Below, piece by piece: positions 53,108 to 62,173 of a stretch of DNA of 64,000 nt. The stretch is taken from the NCBI RefSeq assembly GCF_000585395.1, contig NZ_KK073875.1, forward strand, positions 2,852,017 through 2,916,016. Reading direction: 5' to 3'. Source of the stretch: Saccharibacillus sacchari DSM 19268 (GTDB lineage Bacteria; Bacillota; Bacilli; Paenibacillales; Paenibacillaceae). Numbering within the stretch: the first letter of the stretch is position 1; each line of letters begins with the position of its first letter. The notes below the pieces were generated by a model. The model was not told where the DNA came from, ran no database searches, and saw only the letters and a program-made list of their open reading frames with translations. The translations under genes and the position numbers were made by a program.

Positions 53108-53157
53108 CATGTGGATAAGCTAGGGATAGTACTGCGCGAAAAAACGTTATCCACATG
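53108..53157 (+). promoter_or_regulatory. Inverted pair of perfect DnaA boxes
   Basis: TGTGGATAA (53110-53118) and TTATCCACA (53147-53155) are perfect DnaA boxes in opposite orientation, within 11-bp inverted arms (CATGTGGATAA at 53108). GGGGATAA-type weaker boxes follow near 53219-53235. They lie in the 570-base gap 52759-53328, which holds no gene I can support, and about 170 bases before the OleD-like gene. They may be a DnaA-controlled promoter site or a titration site; the pairing could also form a hairpin. Confidence 0.5.
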
Positions 53158-53328
53158 TGGAAAAGTGATTTCAAATCGTCTTTGGGAGCACTTTTACACC
53201 AAAACCGGGGATATCCGGGGGATAACGGGGATAAGCTTGCTCGGTTTCTGCGGATTTCGGCGTTCAGAAAAAGTTGTTCACAGCGGCGAACGCCGCAATC
53301 GGGATACGCCGACTCGGGAGGGAAAAAG

Positions 53329-54339
53329 ATGAAAATGCTGGTGACCGGGGCAACCGGGTTTCTGGGCAAAAGGCTTGCGTGCCGTCTGCTCAAAGACGGC
53401 CATGACGTGGTGGGATTGGGGCGCAACAAGCAGATTGGCCGATTGCTGGAGCAAGACGGCATCCCTTTTGTTCAAGCCGAACTCAGCGACAAAGAAGCAA
53501 TTCGCTCCGCCATATCCCGCGATTTCGACGTCGTGGTGCATTGCGGGGCATTATCCGCGTCGTGGGGAACAGATGAAGCTTTCGAAGCGGCCAATATCCG
53601 GGGAACGGCCAATGTAGCGGAAGCCTGCATGCTTGGCGAGGTGTCGCGGCTTATCCATGTCTCAACGCCAAGCCTTTATTTCGGCATGCGCGAGCGTGTG
53701 AATGTACGAGAGAAAGATCCGCTGCCGACTAGGCAGATCAGCGCGTATGCCCGAACGAAGCTGGCTGCCGAACATGAGGTTCGACGCGTTAGCGAATTGG
53801 GGCTGGGGACGATTATTTTGCGGCCGCGGGCGTTATACGGACCGGGAGATCGGACGATTCTGCCCCGTCTGATCGAAGCGAACGAGAAGACCGGCGTACC
53901 GTTTATCGGCGGGGGCGAGGCTTTGATCGATCTGACTTACGTCGACGATGCGGTGCGGGCCATCCAGCTTGCGGCGATCGCTTCGGCTCAAGCACTCGGT
54001 GGGATCTACAATATTAGCGGAGGACAACCTATTCGTTTCGCCGAAGCAGCAGAGCTGCTGTTCGCCAAGCTCGGCAAGCCGCTGCGTCCCAAAAAAATTC
54101 CTTTTGCCGTGGCTTGTGCGGCGGCAACGGTCTTGGAGACGGCCGCAAGATTGCGACCGTCCGGCGGAGAGCCTTTGTTAACGCGTTCGTTGGTCGGTAT
54201 GCTGGGAAGCAGTCAGACGTTGGACATCCAGGCGGCGCGTACGGCGCTTGGCTACGAGCCGTCAGTCGGGATCGACGAAGGATTGGACCAGTTCGTGAAG
54301 TGGTGGCAAGAACAGGAACGAAAGGACGGACCATCGTGA
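53329..54339 (+). CDS. NAD(P)-dependent dehydrogenase, OleD/3-beta-HSD-like
   Basis: A 336-residue extended short-chain dehydrogenase. Rossmann motif MLVTGATGFLGKRLACRLL, ALSASWGTDEAF, active-site SAYARTKLAAE (Tyr and Lys with Ser/Thr upstream in VSTPSLYFG) and LRPRALYGPGDRTILPRLIE. The WG and STPSLYFG features resemble OleD, which reduces the 2-alkyl-3-ketoacyl product of OleA. The start codon is preceded by GGGAGGG. It lies downstream of the DnaA-box pair. Overlaps the next gene by GTGA. Confidence 0.85.
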   Translation: MKMLVTGATGFLGKRLACRLLKDGHDVVGLGRNKQIGRLLEQDGIPFVQAELSDKEAIRSAISRDFDVVVHCGALSASWGTDEAFEAANIRGTANVAEACMLGEVSRLIHVSTPSLYFGMRERVNVREKDPLPTRQISAYARTKLAAEHEVRRVSELGLGTIILRPRALYGPGDRTILPRLIEANEKTGVPFIGGGEALIDLTYVDDAVRAIQLAAIASAQALGGIYNISGGQPIRFAEAAELLFAKLGKPLRPKKIPFAVACAAATVLETAARLRPSGGEPLLTRSLVGMLGSSQTLDIQAARTALGYEPSVGIDEGLDQFVKWWQEQERKDGPS

Positions 54340-55340
54340 AGGAACGGGATAAACAGCGGCATGCGAACGATCCAACCAATCTGGCAGGAAGTTCGCTTGC
54401 TTCTTCGACGTCGACGCATCGCTTTTTGCGCCAACCAACTCAATCAAGATGGGATCGGCTATGGGAAGTGGTTAGCCCTTCTTCGCCAAAGGTCTCGCTG
54501 AAGATATTTTCTACCGGCAGCTGCCGTCATCCGGAGTGGGTGACGATTCGCGGCGGAAGCTTGCGCAGCATCCGTATCCCTGCTTTGTTTGCCTGCATCG
54601 AACATCCCGAAGCGGGCGCCGTGTTATTCGATACGGGGTATGCGGAACGCTTCTTTCGGGAGACCGATCCTTTTCCGGAGAAGCTTTATCGCATGGTGAC
54701 TCCGGTCGATTTTGAACAGGGACAAAGCGCGGCGGAACGGTTGATAGCGGTTGGCGTTAATCCGTCCGATATTCGGCATATTATCGTCTCCCATTTCCAT
54801 GCGGATCACGTGGCGGGGCTGCGGGATTTTCCGAATGCGCAATTTTTCTATGAACGCGAAGCGCTGGATTCCATGCGTCGGTTAAAAGGAATCGGTGCGG
54901 TCAAACGCGGCTTCTTGCCGGGTTTGCTGCCGGATGACTTTGATCAACGTGCCAGACCCTTTTCGCCGGAGTCGCGCATCGAAGTTCCTCATGATCTGCT
55001 GCCCGGATTTCCTTTCCGCCGGATCACGGATGTGCTCGGCGACGGCAGTCTGCTTGCGGTCGATCTGCCGGGTCATGCTTACGGGCAGATCGGTTTGCTG
55101 TTGCGCACGGAACAAGGCCCGGTTCTGTTATGCGCCGACGCCGCCTGGTCAGCCGTCGCTTACCGCGAGAATCGCCCGCCTAGCGGTCTTGCGGGCATCA
55201 TCATGCCGGATCGCAAAGCGTATGCTGCGAGCTTCCGGGCATTGCGGCAGCTTCATGAAGCGTTCCCGGAGCTTACGATTATCGCTTCGCACTGCCCGGA
55301 AGCGGAGCGTCTATATACGACAGGCAGCGAAGAGGTTTGA
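54336..55340 (+). CDS. Metallo-beta-lactamase-fold hydrolase
   Basis: A 334-residue MBL-fold protein. Metal-binding motif HFHADH with His153, His155, Asp157 and His158; a further His in LPGHAYGQIG and Asp in VLLCADAAW complete the two-metal site. The closest general type is the AHL-lactonase/RNase Z-like hydrolases that cleave esters, lactones or thioesters. Within this cluster it could release or open an acyl intermediate (inference). GTG start overlapping the upstream stop, with AAAGGACGG ahead. The 50 N-terminal residues are unusual and low in hydrophobicity. Confidence 0.83.
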   Translation: MKERDKQRHANDPTNLAGSSLASSTSTHRFLRQPTQSRWDRLWEVVSPSSPKVSLKIFSTGSCRHPEWVTIRGGSLRSIRIPALFACIEHPEAGAVLFDTGYAERFFRETDPFPEKLYRMVTPVDFEQGQSAAERLIAVGVNPSDIRHIIVSHFHADHVAGLRDFPNAQFFYEREALDSMRRLKGIGAVKRGFLPGLLPDDFDQRARPFSPESRIEVPHDLLPGFPFRRITDVLGDGSLLAVDLPGHAYGQIGLLLRTEQGPVLLCADAAWSAVAYRENRPPSGLAGIIMPDRKAYAASFRALRQLHEAFPELTIIASHCPEAERLYTTGSEEV

Positions 55341-55388
55341 TAGCTTTACGCTCTATATAAGCATCATCCGAAAGGAGGAACCGATACG

Positions 55389-56732
55389 ATGAACACCGAT
55401 CCGCTTCATATCGTGATGCAGTACGCGGCGGCGCGCAGGCGCGCGGCCATTCGGGATCGCGCGCGTCTGGAGCGTTGGCAAGAATCGCGTATTTTGCGCC
55501 ACGCGGAACGCGTGCGCGAAGCGTCTCCTTTTTACCGGGAGCTATGGCAAGGAATCGACAGTGCGGATTGGCGTCGTTTTCCGGAGATCGACAAACGCGC
55601 GATGATGGAGCATTTCGATACGTTGAATACGGCCGGCATACGGCGCGAAGACGCGATGAACCTGGCGCTGCAAGCCGAACGCACGCGAGATTTTACGCCG
55701 GAGATCGGGGGATTGACCATCGGGATGTCGTCCGGAACGTCCGGCAATCGGGGGTTGTTCCTGGTCAGTCGTCAGGAGAGACTTGCCTGGACCGGCACGA
55801 TTCTGGAGCGGGTACTGCCGGGATCGCTGCTGAATCGGCATAACATAGCCTTTTTCCTGCGAGCGGACAGCAATCTGTATGGTTCGGTGCGCAGCAAAAG
55901 AGTGGCGTTCGTATTTTACGACCTGCTGCATCCTTTACGGCAACATATCGCTGCGCTGAATGCTCAACAACCGACGATACTCGCTGCGCCGCCGTCCATG
56001 CTGCGGCTGTTGGCGGGAGAACGCCGAGCGGGCAGATTGAAGATCGAACCCGCGCATCTGGTGTCGATGGCCGAGGTGCTGGACCCGCTGGATCGTCAGG
56101 TGATCGAGGAGACGTTCGGGCTCAAGATCCATCAGGTGTATCAGTGTACGGAAGGCTTTCTGGGGGCGTCGTGTAGTCACGGAACCCTTCATCTCAACGA
56201 AGACGTGGTGCATATTGAAAAAGACTACATCGACGCCGAACGCGGAGTGTTTATCCCGATTGTCACGGACTTCGTGCGTTTCGCACAGCCTATTATCCGC
56301 TACCGGTTGGGGGATTTGCTTACCGAGCGGAAGACGTCTTGTCCATGCGGTTCGCCTTTTACGGCGATTGAACGCATTGAAGGACGCAGCGACGATCTTT
56401 TTGTTCTGCCAGCCCGGACGGGCGGGGGCTTCGTCACGCTCTTTCCCGATTTTGTGTCGCGGGCGATCATCGCGGCTTCGGAACAGGTCGAAGCGTATCG
56501 CGCCGTACTGAACACGCCGCAGAGTTTGAGCGTGGAATTGGACGTGCGCGGGGACGCTGACCGGGCGGAAGCAGAACGCCATGTGCGACAGGCTTTGGCG
56601 GACTTATGCAGCCGGATCGGCGCGCAACTGCCGGAAATTGCGTTCGAACCCTACACGTTCGTTCCCGGCGCGATCAAGCTGAGGCGGGTGCAGAGGAGGT
56701 TTGCGGTGAATGAACGAATGGAGCCTGTATGA
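55389..56732 (+). CDS. AMP-dependent ligase, CapK/F390-synthetase-like
   Basis: A 447-residue adenylate-forming enzyme of the phenylacetate-CoA ligase/CapK/coenzyme F390 synthetase group. P-loop MSSGTSGNRGLF (about residue 118), YQCTEGFLG, and YRLGDLLTERKTSCPCG with a Cys pair typical of the F390 group, then EGRSDDLF. It activates a carboxylate as acyl-AMP and transfers it to a thiol, hydroxyl or amine. It overlaps the next gene by 23 bases and follows the MBL gene by 48 bases with AAAGGAGGAACCG. Confidence 0.83.
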   Translation: MNTDPLHIVMQYAAARRRAAIRDRARLERWQESRILRHAERVREASPFYRELWQGIDSADWRRFPEIDKRAMMEHFDTLNTAGIRREDAMNLALQAERTRDFTPEIGGLTIGMSSGTSGNRGLFLVSRQERLAWTGTILERVLPGSLLNRHNIAFFLRADSNLYGSVRSKRVAFVFYDLLHPLRQHIAALNAQQPTILAAPPSMLRLLAGERRAGRLKIEPAHLVSMAEVLDPLDRQVIEETFGLKIHQVYQCTEGFLGASCSHGTLHLNEDVVHIEKDYIDAERGVFIPIVTDFVRFAQPIIRYRLGDLLTERKTSCPCGSPFTAIERIEGRSDDLFVLPARTGGGFVTLFPDFVSRAIIAASEQVEAYRAVLNTPQSLSVELDVRGDADRAEAERHVRQALADLCSRIGAQLPEIAFEPYTFVPGAIKLRRVQRRFAVNERMEPV

Positions 56733-57951
56733 AGGCAAATCGTTGCAACGATGGCTTTTTGAAAAAACGTCGGCGATCGAGGCTGCGACGCATGATCCCG
56801 ATTCGTCCGGCAGGGTGACCGTTCCCGGATCGGGCATCGCTTCCGCCTCGGCGTCGGATGATATCTCCACGCTGCGCTGGCTCTCCGCCATGCAAACGGA
56901 AGGCGTATCCGCGTTGATTGCCAACGTCGGTACGCATTTGCGCGCCGTCCATCACGAATCGTTAGGCGTTACGCTGCCGATCAGCGTGGGCGACCGGGAG
57001 TACGGCGCTTCGTACGTTTTTTCGCCGTATACGCATTACGTCAGTTACGCCCGGGAGGAGCTGTCGATGCTGCAATCGCGTGCTGCCCGAGCTGCATTGA
57101 GCGCATTGCTTACGCCTGTCGGCTGGCTGTTCAAAGTCTCGCGCTTCAACAAAGCCGTACAGGTGAACAATCGTCTGCTGTCGACCAACTTGTATCCGCC
57201 TATGGGAGCGGCTGAGATCACTTCGCTGGTGGAACTGCTGCTGCGCGGGTACCCGGACCGTACGCTTATTTTCCGCTCGCTCAATGCACGCACTACGCCT
57301 GTTTATCTGAAGACGTTGCAAGAGCTGGGTTTCCGCCTCGTTCCGAGCCGTCAGGTGTATCTATACGATTCCCCGGATCAAATTCCGTCGAAAGCACGCT
57401 GGCTGCAAAAGCGCGATTATGCTCTGTTGGACAAGCACGGGTATGACATCTGCGGCCCGGAGGAGCTGTCGGGTACCGATTCATCGCGTCTGTCCGAGCT
57501 GTATCGGTTGCTGTACATCGACAAGTATTCGGCGCATAATCCGGTGTTCACGCCGTTGTTTTTCGAGCAGGCGCTGCAAAAGGGGCTGCTCAAGCTATAT
57601 GCGCTGCGCGCTCGCGACACCGGCAGGCTGGACGCGGTGCTGGGCTATTATATGCAGGACGGGATCATGACGACGCCGGTGTTCGGCTACGATACGACGG
57701 TGCCGCGGGAAGTCGGCTTGTATCGGATGTTGTCGGCCGTGCTGCTGCGGCAAGCGGCCGAGGAAGGCTGCCTGCTGCACGAAAGCGCCGGCGCTGCCCA
57801 GTTCAAGCGCAACCGCGGGGCGACGGCCGAGATCGAATACAGCGCGGTCTATGATCGGCATCTTCCGCTTTACCGCCGTATGGGCTGGGCAATGTTATCC
57901 CCGCTGCTGAACCGGGTCGGCGTGCCGATTATGCAAAAGTACAAGTTTTAA
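56710..57951 (+). CDS. GNAT-fold-like protein of the biosynthetic cluster
   Basis: A 413-residue protein. The middle and C-terminal parts look like an acyltransferase of the GNAT/FemAB superfamily (TLIFRSLNARTTPVYLKTL, RLDAVLGYYMQDGIMTTPVFGYD, LLHESAGAAQFKRNRGATAEIEYSAVYD). I did not recognise a precise family. Such proteins attach acyl or aminoacyl groups to small acceptors. Last gene of the cluster; it begins inside the ligase gene, so the two are co-translated. The stop is followed by the second palindrome family. Confidence 0.68.
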   Translation: MNEWSLYEGKSLQRWLFEKTSAIEAATHDPDSSGRVTVPGSGIASASASDDISTLRWLSAMQTEGVSALIANVGTHLRAVHHESLGVTLPISVGDREYGASYVFSPYTHYVSYAREELSMLQSRAARAALSALLTPVGWLFKVSRFNKAVQVNNRLLSTNLYPPMGAAEITSLVELLLRGYPDRTLIFRSLNARTTPVYLKTLQELGFRLVPSRQVYLYDSPDQIPSKARWLQKRDYALLDKHGYDICGPEELSGTDSSRLSELYRLLYIDKYSAHNPVFTPLFFEQALQKGLLKLYALRARDTGRLDAVLGYYMQDGIMTTPVFGYDTTVPREVGLYRMLSAVLLRQAAEEGCLLHESAGAAQFKRNRGATAEIEYSAVYDRHLPLYRRMGWAMLSPLLNRVGVPIMQKYKF

Positions 57952-57992
57952 GCGGAGTTTCTATCGGATTTTAATCAACAAAGCGACTTACT

Positions 57993-58094
57993 ACTTTGTC
58001 CCACTTCAAAACAGTAGGTTTACGTTTGGCTGAAACTCACACGGTTTAAGTGAGTTTCAGATGAGCGTAACCTTACATTCATTTAGGACAGAGT
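57993..58094. repeat. Second palindrome family, copy 2
   Basis: Outer ACTTTGTCC and GGACAGAGT; middle GTAGGTTTACG and CGTAACCTTAC; inner CTGAAACTCAC and GTGAGTTTCAG. Related to 37206-37299, with stem changes on both sides (CGCAC/GTGCG versus CTCAC/GTGAG). It fills the 290-base gap 57952-58241 between the biosynthetic cluster and potABCD. Confidence 0.75.
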
Positions 58095-58241
58095 ACTCCG
58101 TATACATAGAAATGTAGCGTCTATCTGTTTTTTTCTATAGAATAGCGGTTAGAAACAGGTTAACCATCAACAACCATAACGAGAGACGCGCCGGAGCCGA
58201 TCGGGGTCCGGGTCTCTTGTTGCCAAAGGAGGAGTTTCGCC

Positions 58242-59366
58242 ATCGCAGAGCCACATATTATTCGTTTCGAATCCATTATGAAGCGATACGACGACGGATT
58301 GACCGTATTGAAAAATATCGATTTCGAAATCGAGCGGGGCAAATTTTATACGCTGCTCGGTCCTTCGGGCTGCGGCAAAACGACCATCTTGCGCATGATC
58401 GCAGGATTCATGGAACCGACGGCGGGCTCGATCTACTTGGACGGCAAAGTGATCAATAAAGTGCCGCCGGAGAAAAGACAGGTGAACACCGTTTTCCAGG
58501 ATTACGCGTTGTTCCCTCATTTGAACGTATTCGAGAACGTCGCTTTCGGGCTGCGGATCAAAAAGCTGAAAAAAGACGTGATCGCCTCCAAAGTGACCGA
58601 AGCGCTCAAAATGGTCAATCTGGACGGCTACGAAAACCGCGGCATCACCGAGATGTCCGGCGGTCAGCGGCAGCGCGTCGCTATCGCACGGGCGATCGTG
58701 AACGAGCCGGAAGTGCTGCTGCTCGACGAACCGCTGTCCGCGCTCGACCTGAAGCTGCGTACCGAAATGCAGTACGTGCTGCGCGAGCTGCAACAGCGTC
58801 TGGGCATCACGTTCATTTTCGTCACGCACGACCAGGAAGAAGCTTTGGCGATGTCGGATTATATTTTTGTCATGAACGAAGGCCGGATCGAGCAAAGCGG
58901 CACGCCGAACGATATTTACGACGAGCCGATCAACCGCTTCGTGGCGGACTTTATCGGAGAATCCAATATCGTGCCGGGCGTGATGATCGAGGATTATCTG
59001 GTCGAGTTCAACGGGAAACGATTTGAATGCGTCGATGCCGGACTGCGCGCAAGCGAGCCGATCGAGATCGTCATTCGTCCGGAGGACCTGGAGATTACGA
59101 CGCAGGAAGCCGGCAAGCTGAAGGTGCGCGTCGATACGCAACTGTTCCGCGGCGTGCATTACGAAATTAGCTGCTATGACGAATCCGGCCAGGAATGGTT
59201 GGTGCATTCGACCAAGCGGGCCGACGTCGGCGCGCAGATCGGACTGACGTTCGACCCGGAAGCGATCCACGTCATGCGCTTCGGGGAAACGGAAGAAGAG
59301 TTCGACCGTCGTCTGGAAGCGTACGAGGAGGACGAAGAAGTCGAGGTTGGCAGTCATGAACGGTAA
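58242..59366 (+). CDS. potA: Spermidine/putrescine ABC transporter ATPase PotA
   Basis: Polyamine importer ATPase. Walker [11 protein letters not shown]-loop [10 protein letters not shown], signature MSGGQRQR, Walker [13 protein letters not shown]-loop THDQEEA, and a C-terminal TOBE-like domain. The first strand ([18 protein letters not shown]) lies upstream of the first ATG (58278). It is reached from an ATC at 58242 that stands nine bases after a perfect AAAGGAGG, so I infer an ATC start, unless a base error hides an ATG; the ATG-start protein would lack part of the first strand. The next gene overlaps by 11 bases. Confidence 0.87.
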   Translation: MAEPHIIRFESIMKRYDDGLTVLKNIDFEIERGKFYTLLGPSGCGKTTILRMIAGFMEPTAGSIYLDGKVINKVPPEKRQVNTVFQDYALFPHLNVFENVAFGLRIKKLKKDVIASKVTEALKMVNLDGYENRGITEMSGGQRQRVAIARAIVNEPEVLLLDEPLSALDLKLRTEMQYVLRELQQRLGITFIFVTHDQEEALAMSDYIFVMNEGRIEQSGTPNDIYDEPINRFVADFIGESNIVPGVMIEDYLVEFNGKRFECVDAGLRASEPIEIVIRPEDLEITTQEAGKLKVRVDTQLFRGVHYEISCYDESGQEWLVHSTKRADVGAQIGLTFDPEAIHVMRFGETEEEFDRRLEAYEEDEEVEVGSHER

Positions 59367-60174
59367 GAGCAGCGTAAACGCGCGTTCGCTCGCCTACATT
59401 CCGTATTACTTGTGGGTGGTGCTGTTCGTCATCGCGCCTGTCGTGCTGGTCGTTTACTATTCGCTTTTCGACGTGGAAGGCAATTTTACGTTCGCCAATT
59501 ACGCCGACTTTTTCACCCCGGTGTATTTGAAAATGACGCTGAGTTCGTTCTGGTACGCGTTTCTGATCACGCTGTTTTCGCTGCTGATCGCGTATCCGGC
59601 GGCTTACTTGCTCACGCGAACCAAGCATAAACAATTGTGGCTGCTGCTGATTATTTTGCCCACGTGGATGAATCTGCTGCTGAAAACGTACGCGTTCATC
59701 GGTATCTTCGGCACGTACGGTCCGATCAACTCGTTGCTCGGAGCGATCGGCTTCGGCGAGCAGCAGCTGCTGTTCACCAGCGGAAGTTTCGTGTTCGTAT
59801 CGATCTACATCTTCGTGCCGTTCATGATCATGCCGATCTACAACGCGCTTGAAGAATTGAATGTATCGTTGACCGACGCCGCACGCGATCTGGGCGCATC
59901 AAGCTGGATTACGTTCCGTCGGGTCATTTTCCCATTAACGCTGTCGGGCGTGAAGTCGGGCTGCATCTCGGTGTTTATTCCGGCGCTGTCGCTGTTCATG
60001 ATTACGCGCCTGATCGCGGGCAACAAGGTCATCACGCTCGGCACCGCGATTGAGCAGCACTTCCTGGTGACGCAGGACTGGGGCATGGGCTCGACCGTCG
60101 CCGTGTTCCTGATCGTGGCGATGGCCGTGATCATGTTCGTAACCGGCGGAAGCAAGAAGGGGGTGCGGAGATGA
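59356..60174 (+). CDS. potB: Spermidine/putrescine permease PotB
   Basis: A 272-residue permease with six predicted helices: [22 protein letters not shown] at the N-terminus and the EAA coupling loop [25 protein letters not shown] at about residue 170. With PotC it forms the polyamine channel. The ATG at 59356 lies nine bases after GAGG within the end of potA; a TTG nine bases upstream is less likely. Overlaps potC by ATGA. Confidence 0.9.
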   Translation: MNGKSSVNARSLAYIPYYLWVVLFVIAPVVLVVYYSLFDVEGNFTFANYADFFTPVYLKMTLSSFWYAFLITLFSLLIAYPAAYLLTRTKHKQLWLLLIILPTWMNLLLKTYAFIGIFGTYGPINSLLGAIGFGEQQLLFTSGSFVFVSIYIFVPFMIMPIYNALEELNVSLTDAARDLGASSWITFRRVIFPLTLSGVKSGCISVFIPALSLFMITRLIAGNKVITLGTAIEQHFLVTQDWGMGSTVAVFLIVAMAVIMFVTGGSKKGVRR

Positions 60175-60992
60175 GAAAGAAGAACGGAATCTCCAATCTG
60201 TACCTGGTACTCGTGTTTGCCGTGCTGTACGCGCCGATTCTGTATCTGATGTACTATTCGTTCAACAGCGGCGGCACCATGCATGATTTTGAAGGCTTTA
60301 CGTTTGATTGGTATAAAGAGGTCTTTGCGGATACGCGTCTGATTATCATCGTGATCAACACGCTGATTATCGCGCTGTTGTCGTCGACGATCGCCACGAT
60401 CATCGCGATATTCGGGTCGCTGGCGATCGAGAACATCCGGCGTGCCCGTTTCAAAAATACGCTGTTGTCGCTCAACAATGTGTTGATCGTCAGCCCGGAC
60501 GTCATTATCGGCGCTTCGTTCCTGATCCTGTTCACGATGGTCGGCGTAAAGCTGGGCTTCGCCTCCGTCCTGATCTCGCACGTGGCGTTCAGTATCCCGA
60601 TTGCGGTGCTAATGATCTTGCCGAGACTTCAGGAAATGAGTCCGACGCTGATCGACGCGGCCCGGGATCTCGGAGCCAGCAAAAGGGATGTGCTGACGAA
60701 GGTCATCCTGCCGTTTATACGCCCGGGTATCTTCAGCGGATTCTTCATGGCGTTGACGTATTCGCTGGATGATTTCGCGGTGACGTTCTTCGTGACCGGC
60801 AGCGGCTATTCCACGCTGGCGGTCGAAATCTACTCGCGGGCGCGGCAGGGCGTATCGCTGTCGATCAATGCGTTGTCCACGCTGATCTTCTTGTTCACCT
60901 TGTTCCTCGTCGTGGCTTATTACATCTCGACGCGGCGCAGTGAAAAGCGCAAAGTGGCCGAAGCCGCTTCGCGAGTGGGGGTGCCGGAATGA
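60171..60992 (+). CDS. potC: Spermidine/putrescine permease PotC
   Basis: A 273-residue permease with six helices. N-terminal LYLVLVFAVLYAPILYLMYYSFN, then DWYKEVF, and the EAA loop [24 protein letters not shown]. The end is RRSEKRKVAEAAS. It overlaps both neighbours by four bases, so potABCD is translationally coupled throughout. Confidence 0.9.
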   Translation: MRKKNGISNLYLVLVFAVLYAPILYLMYYSFNSGGTMHDFEGFTFDWYKEVFADTRLIIIVINTLIIALLSSTIATIIAIFGSLAIENIRRARFKNTLLSLNNVLIVSPDVIIGASFLILFTMVGVKLGFASVLISHVAFSIPIAVLMILPRLQEMSPTLIDAARDLGASKRDVLTKVILPFIRPGIFSGFFMALTYSLDDFAVTFFVTGSGYSTLAVEIYSRARQGVSLSINALSTLIFLFTLFLVVAYYISTRRSEKRKVAEAASRVGVPE

Positions 60993-62059
60993 AGTCGATG
61001 ACGCGTACGTTGATCCTGATTCTGGTCGTCGCTTTTGCGCTGATTCTTGTCGCGAACCGCTTGAACTCCAGCCAGGGCTACAGCAGCGGCAACACGTTGA
61101 CGATCTACAACTGGGGCGATTATATCGACCCGGAATTGCTTGACCGTTTCCAAGAAGAGACAGGGATTACGGTGATTTATCAGACCTTCGATTCGAACGA
61201 AGCGATGCTGACCAAGATCGAGCAGGGCGGCACGACGTTCGATATCGCGGTTCCGTCCGATTACGCGATCGAGAAGATGCGGGAAGAAAAGCTGCTGATT
61301 CCGCTCGATCACGACAAGATTCCGAATATGAAGCATATCGATCCGAAGTTCTTGGATTTGTCGTTCGATCCGGGCAACGAGTATTCGATGCCGTACTTCT
61401 GGGGCACGCTCGGGGTGGTCTACAACCCGAACCTGACGGATTTGACGTTCGAGAGCTGGGAAGACCTGTGGGACCCTTCGCTTCGCAACGATATTTTGCT
61501 GACGGACGGCGCGCGCGAAGTGATCGGGACCGGGCTTGTTAGCCAAGGCTATTCGCTCAACGATACGAACGAAGAGCATTTGCAGCAGGCGCTGGATCAT
61601 CTGATGCAGCTGTCGCCGAACGTCAAAGCGATCGTGGGCGACGAAATCAAACTGCTGCTCGCGAACGGCGAAGCGGCGGCGGGACTCGTCTTCTCGGGCG
61701 ATGCTTCGGAGATCATGAGCGAGAACGAGGAACTGGATTACGTGGTTCCGGAAGAAGGCTCAAACCTGTATTTCGATAACATGGTCGTGCCGAAAACGGC
61801 GCAAAACGTGGACGGGGCGATGCAGTTTATCAACTTTATGCTCGATCCGGAAGTGAACGCGCAGAATACGGAGTATGTCGGCTATTCGACGCCTAACGAC
61901 GCCGCGCTCGCATTGCTGCCGGAAGATATTTCGGGCGACGAGCGATTCTACCCGCCGGACGAGCTGACCGAGCGGTTGGAAGTATACGAGAACCTGGGGA
62001 AAAAGATGCTGGTTCGTTACAATGAATTGTTCCTGCAATTCAAGATGAACGGGTCGTAA
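60989..62059 (+). CDS. potD: Spermidine/putrescine-binding protein PotD, membrane anchored
   Basis: A 356-residue polyamine-binding protein: LTIYNWGDYIDPELLDRFQE and YSMPYFWGTLGVVYNP are PotD hallmarks, with FDNMVVPKTAQNVDGAMQFINFML in the C-terminal lobe. The N-terminus is one hydrophobic helix (MTRTLILILVVAFALILVA) with no lipobox Cys, so it should remain as a membrane anchor or be cleaved, unlike most Gram-positive binding lipoproteins. Last gene of the operon, followed by a terminator. Confidence 0.9.
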   Translation: MKSMTRTLILILVVAFALILVANRLNSSQGYSSGNTLTIYNWGDYIDPELLDRFQEETGITVIYQTFDSNEAMLTKIEQGGTTFDIAVPSDYAIEKMREEKLLIPLDHDKIPNMKHIDPKFLDLSFDPGNEYSMPYFWGTLGVVYNPNLTDLTFESWEDLWDPSLRNDILLTDGAREVIGTGLVSQGYSLNDTNEEHLQQALDHLMQLSPNVKAIVGDEIKLLLANGEAAAGLVFSGDASEIMSENEELDYVVPEEGSNLYFDNMVVPKTAQNVDGAMQFINFMLDPEVNAQNTEYVGYSTPNDAALALLPEDISGDERFYPPDELTERLEVYENLGKKMLVRYNELFLQFKMNGS

Positions 62060-62110
62060 ACTGCGAGAGAAATTGCCAGCGTATGCTGGATGGGACATTC
62101 TCGACACATT

Positions 62111-62143
62111 GGCCGTTTCCGGTTTCGGAAACGGTCTTTTTGT
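62111..62143 (+). terminator. potABCD terminator
   Basis: GGCCGTTTCC pairs with GGAAACGGTC around GGTTTC, followed by TTTTTGTTTT. Confidence 0.9.
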
Positions 62144-62173
62144 TTTGACGAAAGGTTTGTTTGCGAACGCGGC

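Noticed and set aside
53110-53280. DnaA-box cluster considered as the chromosomal origin
   Set aside because: No dnaA, dnaN, recF or gyrase genes nearby, only two perfect boxes and no clear AT-rich unwinding region.
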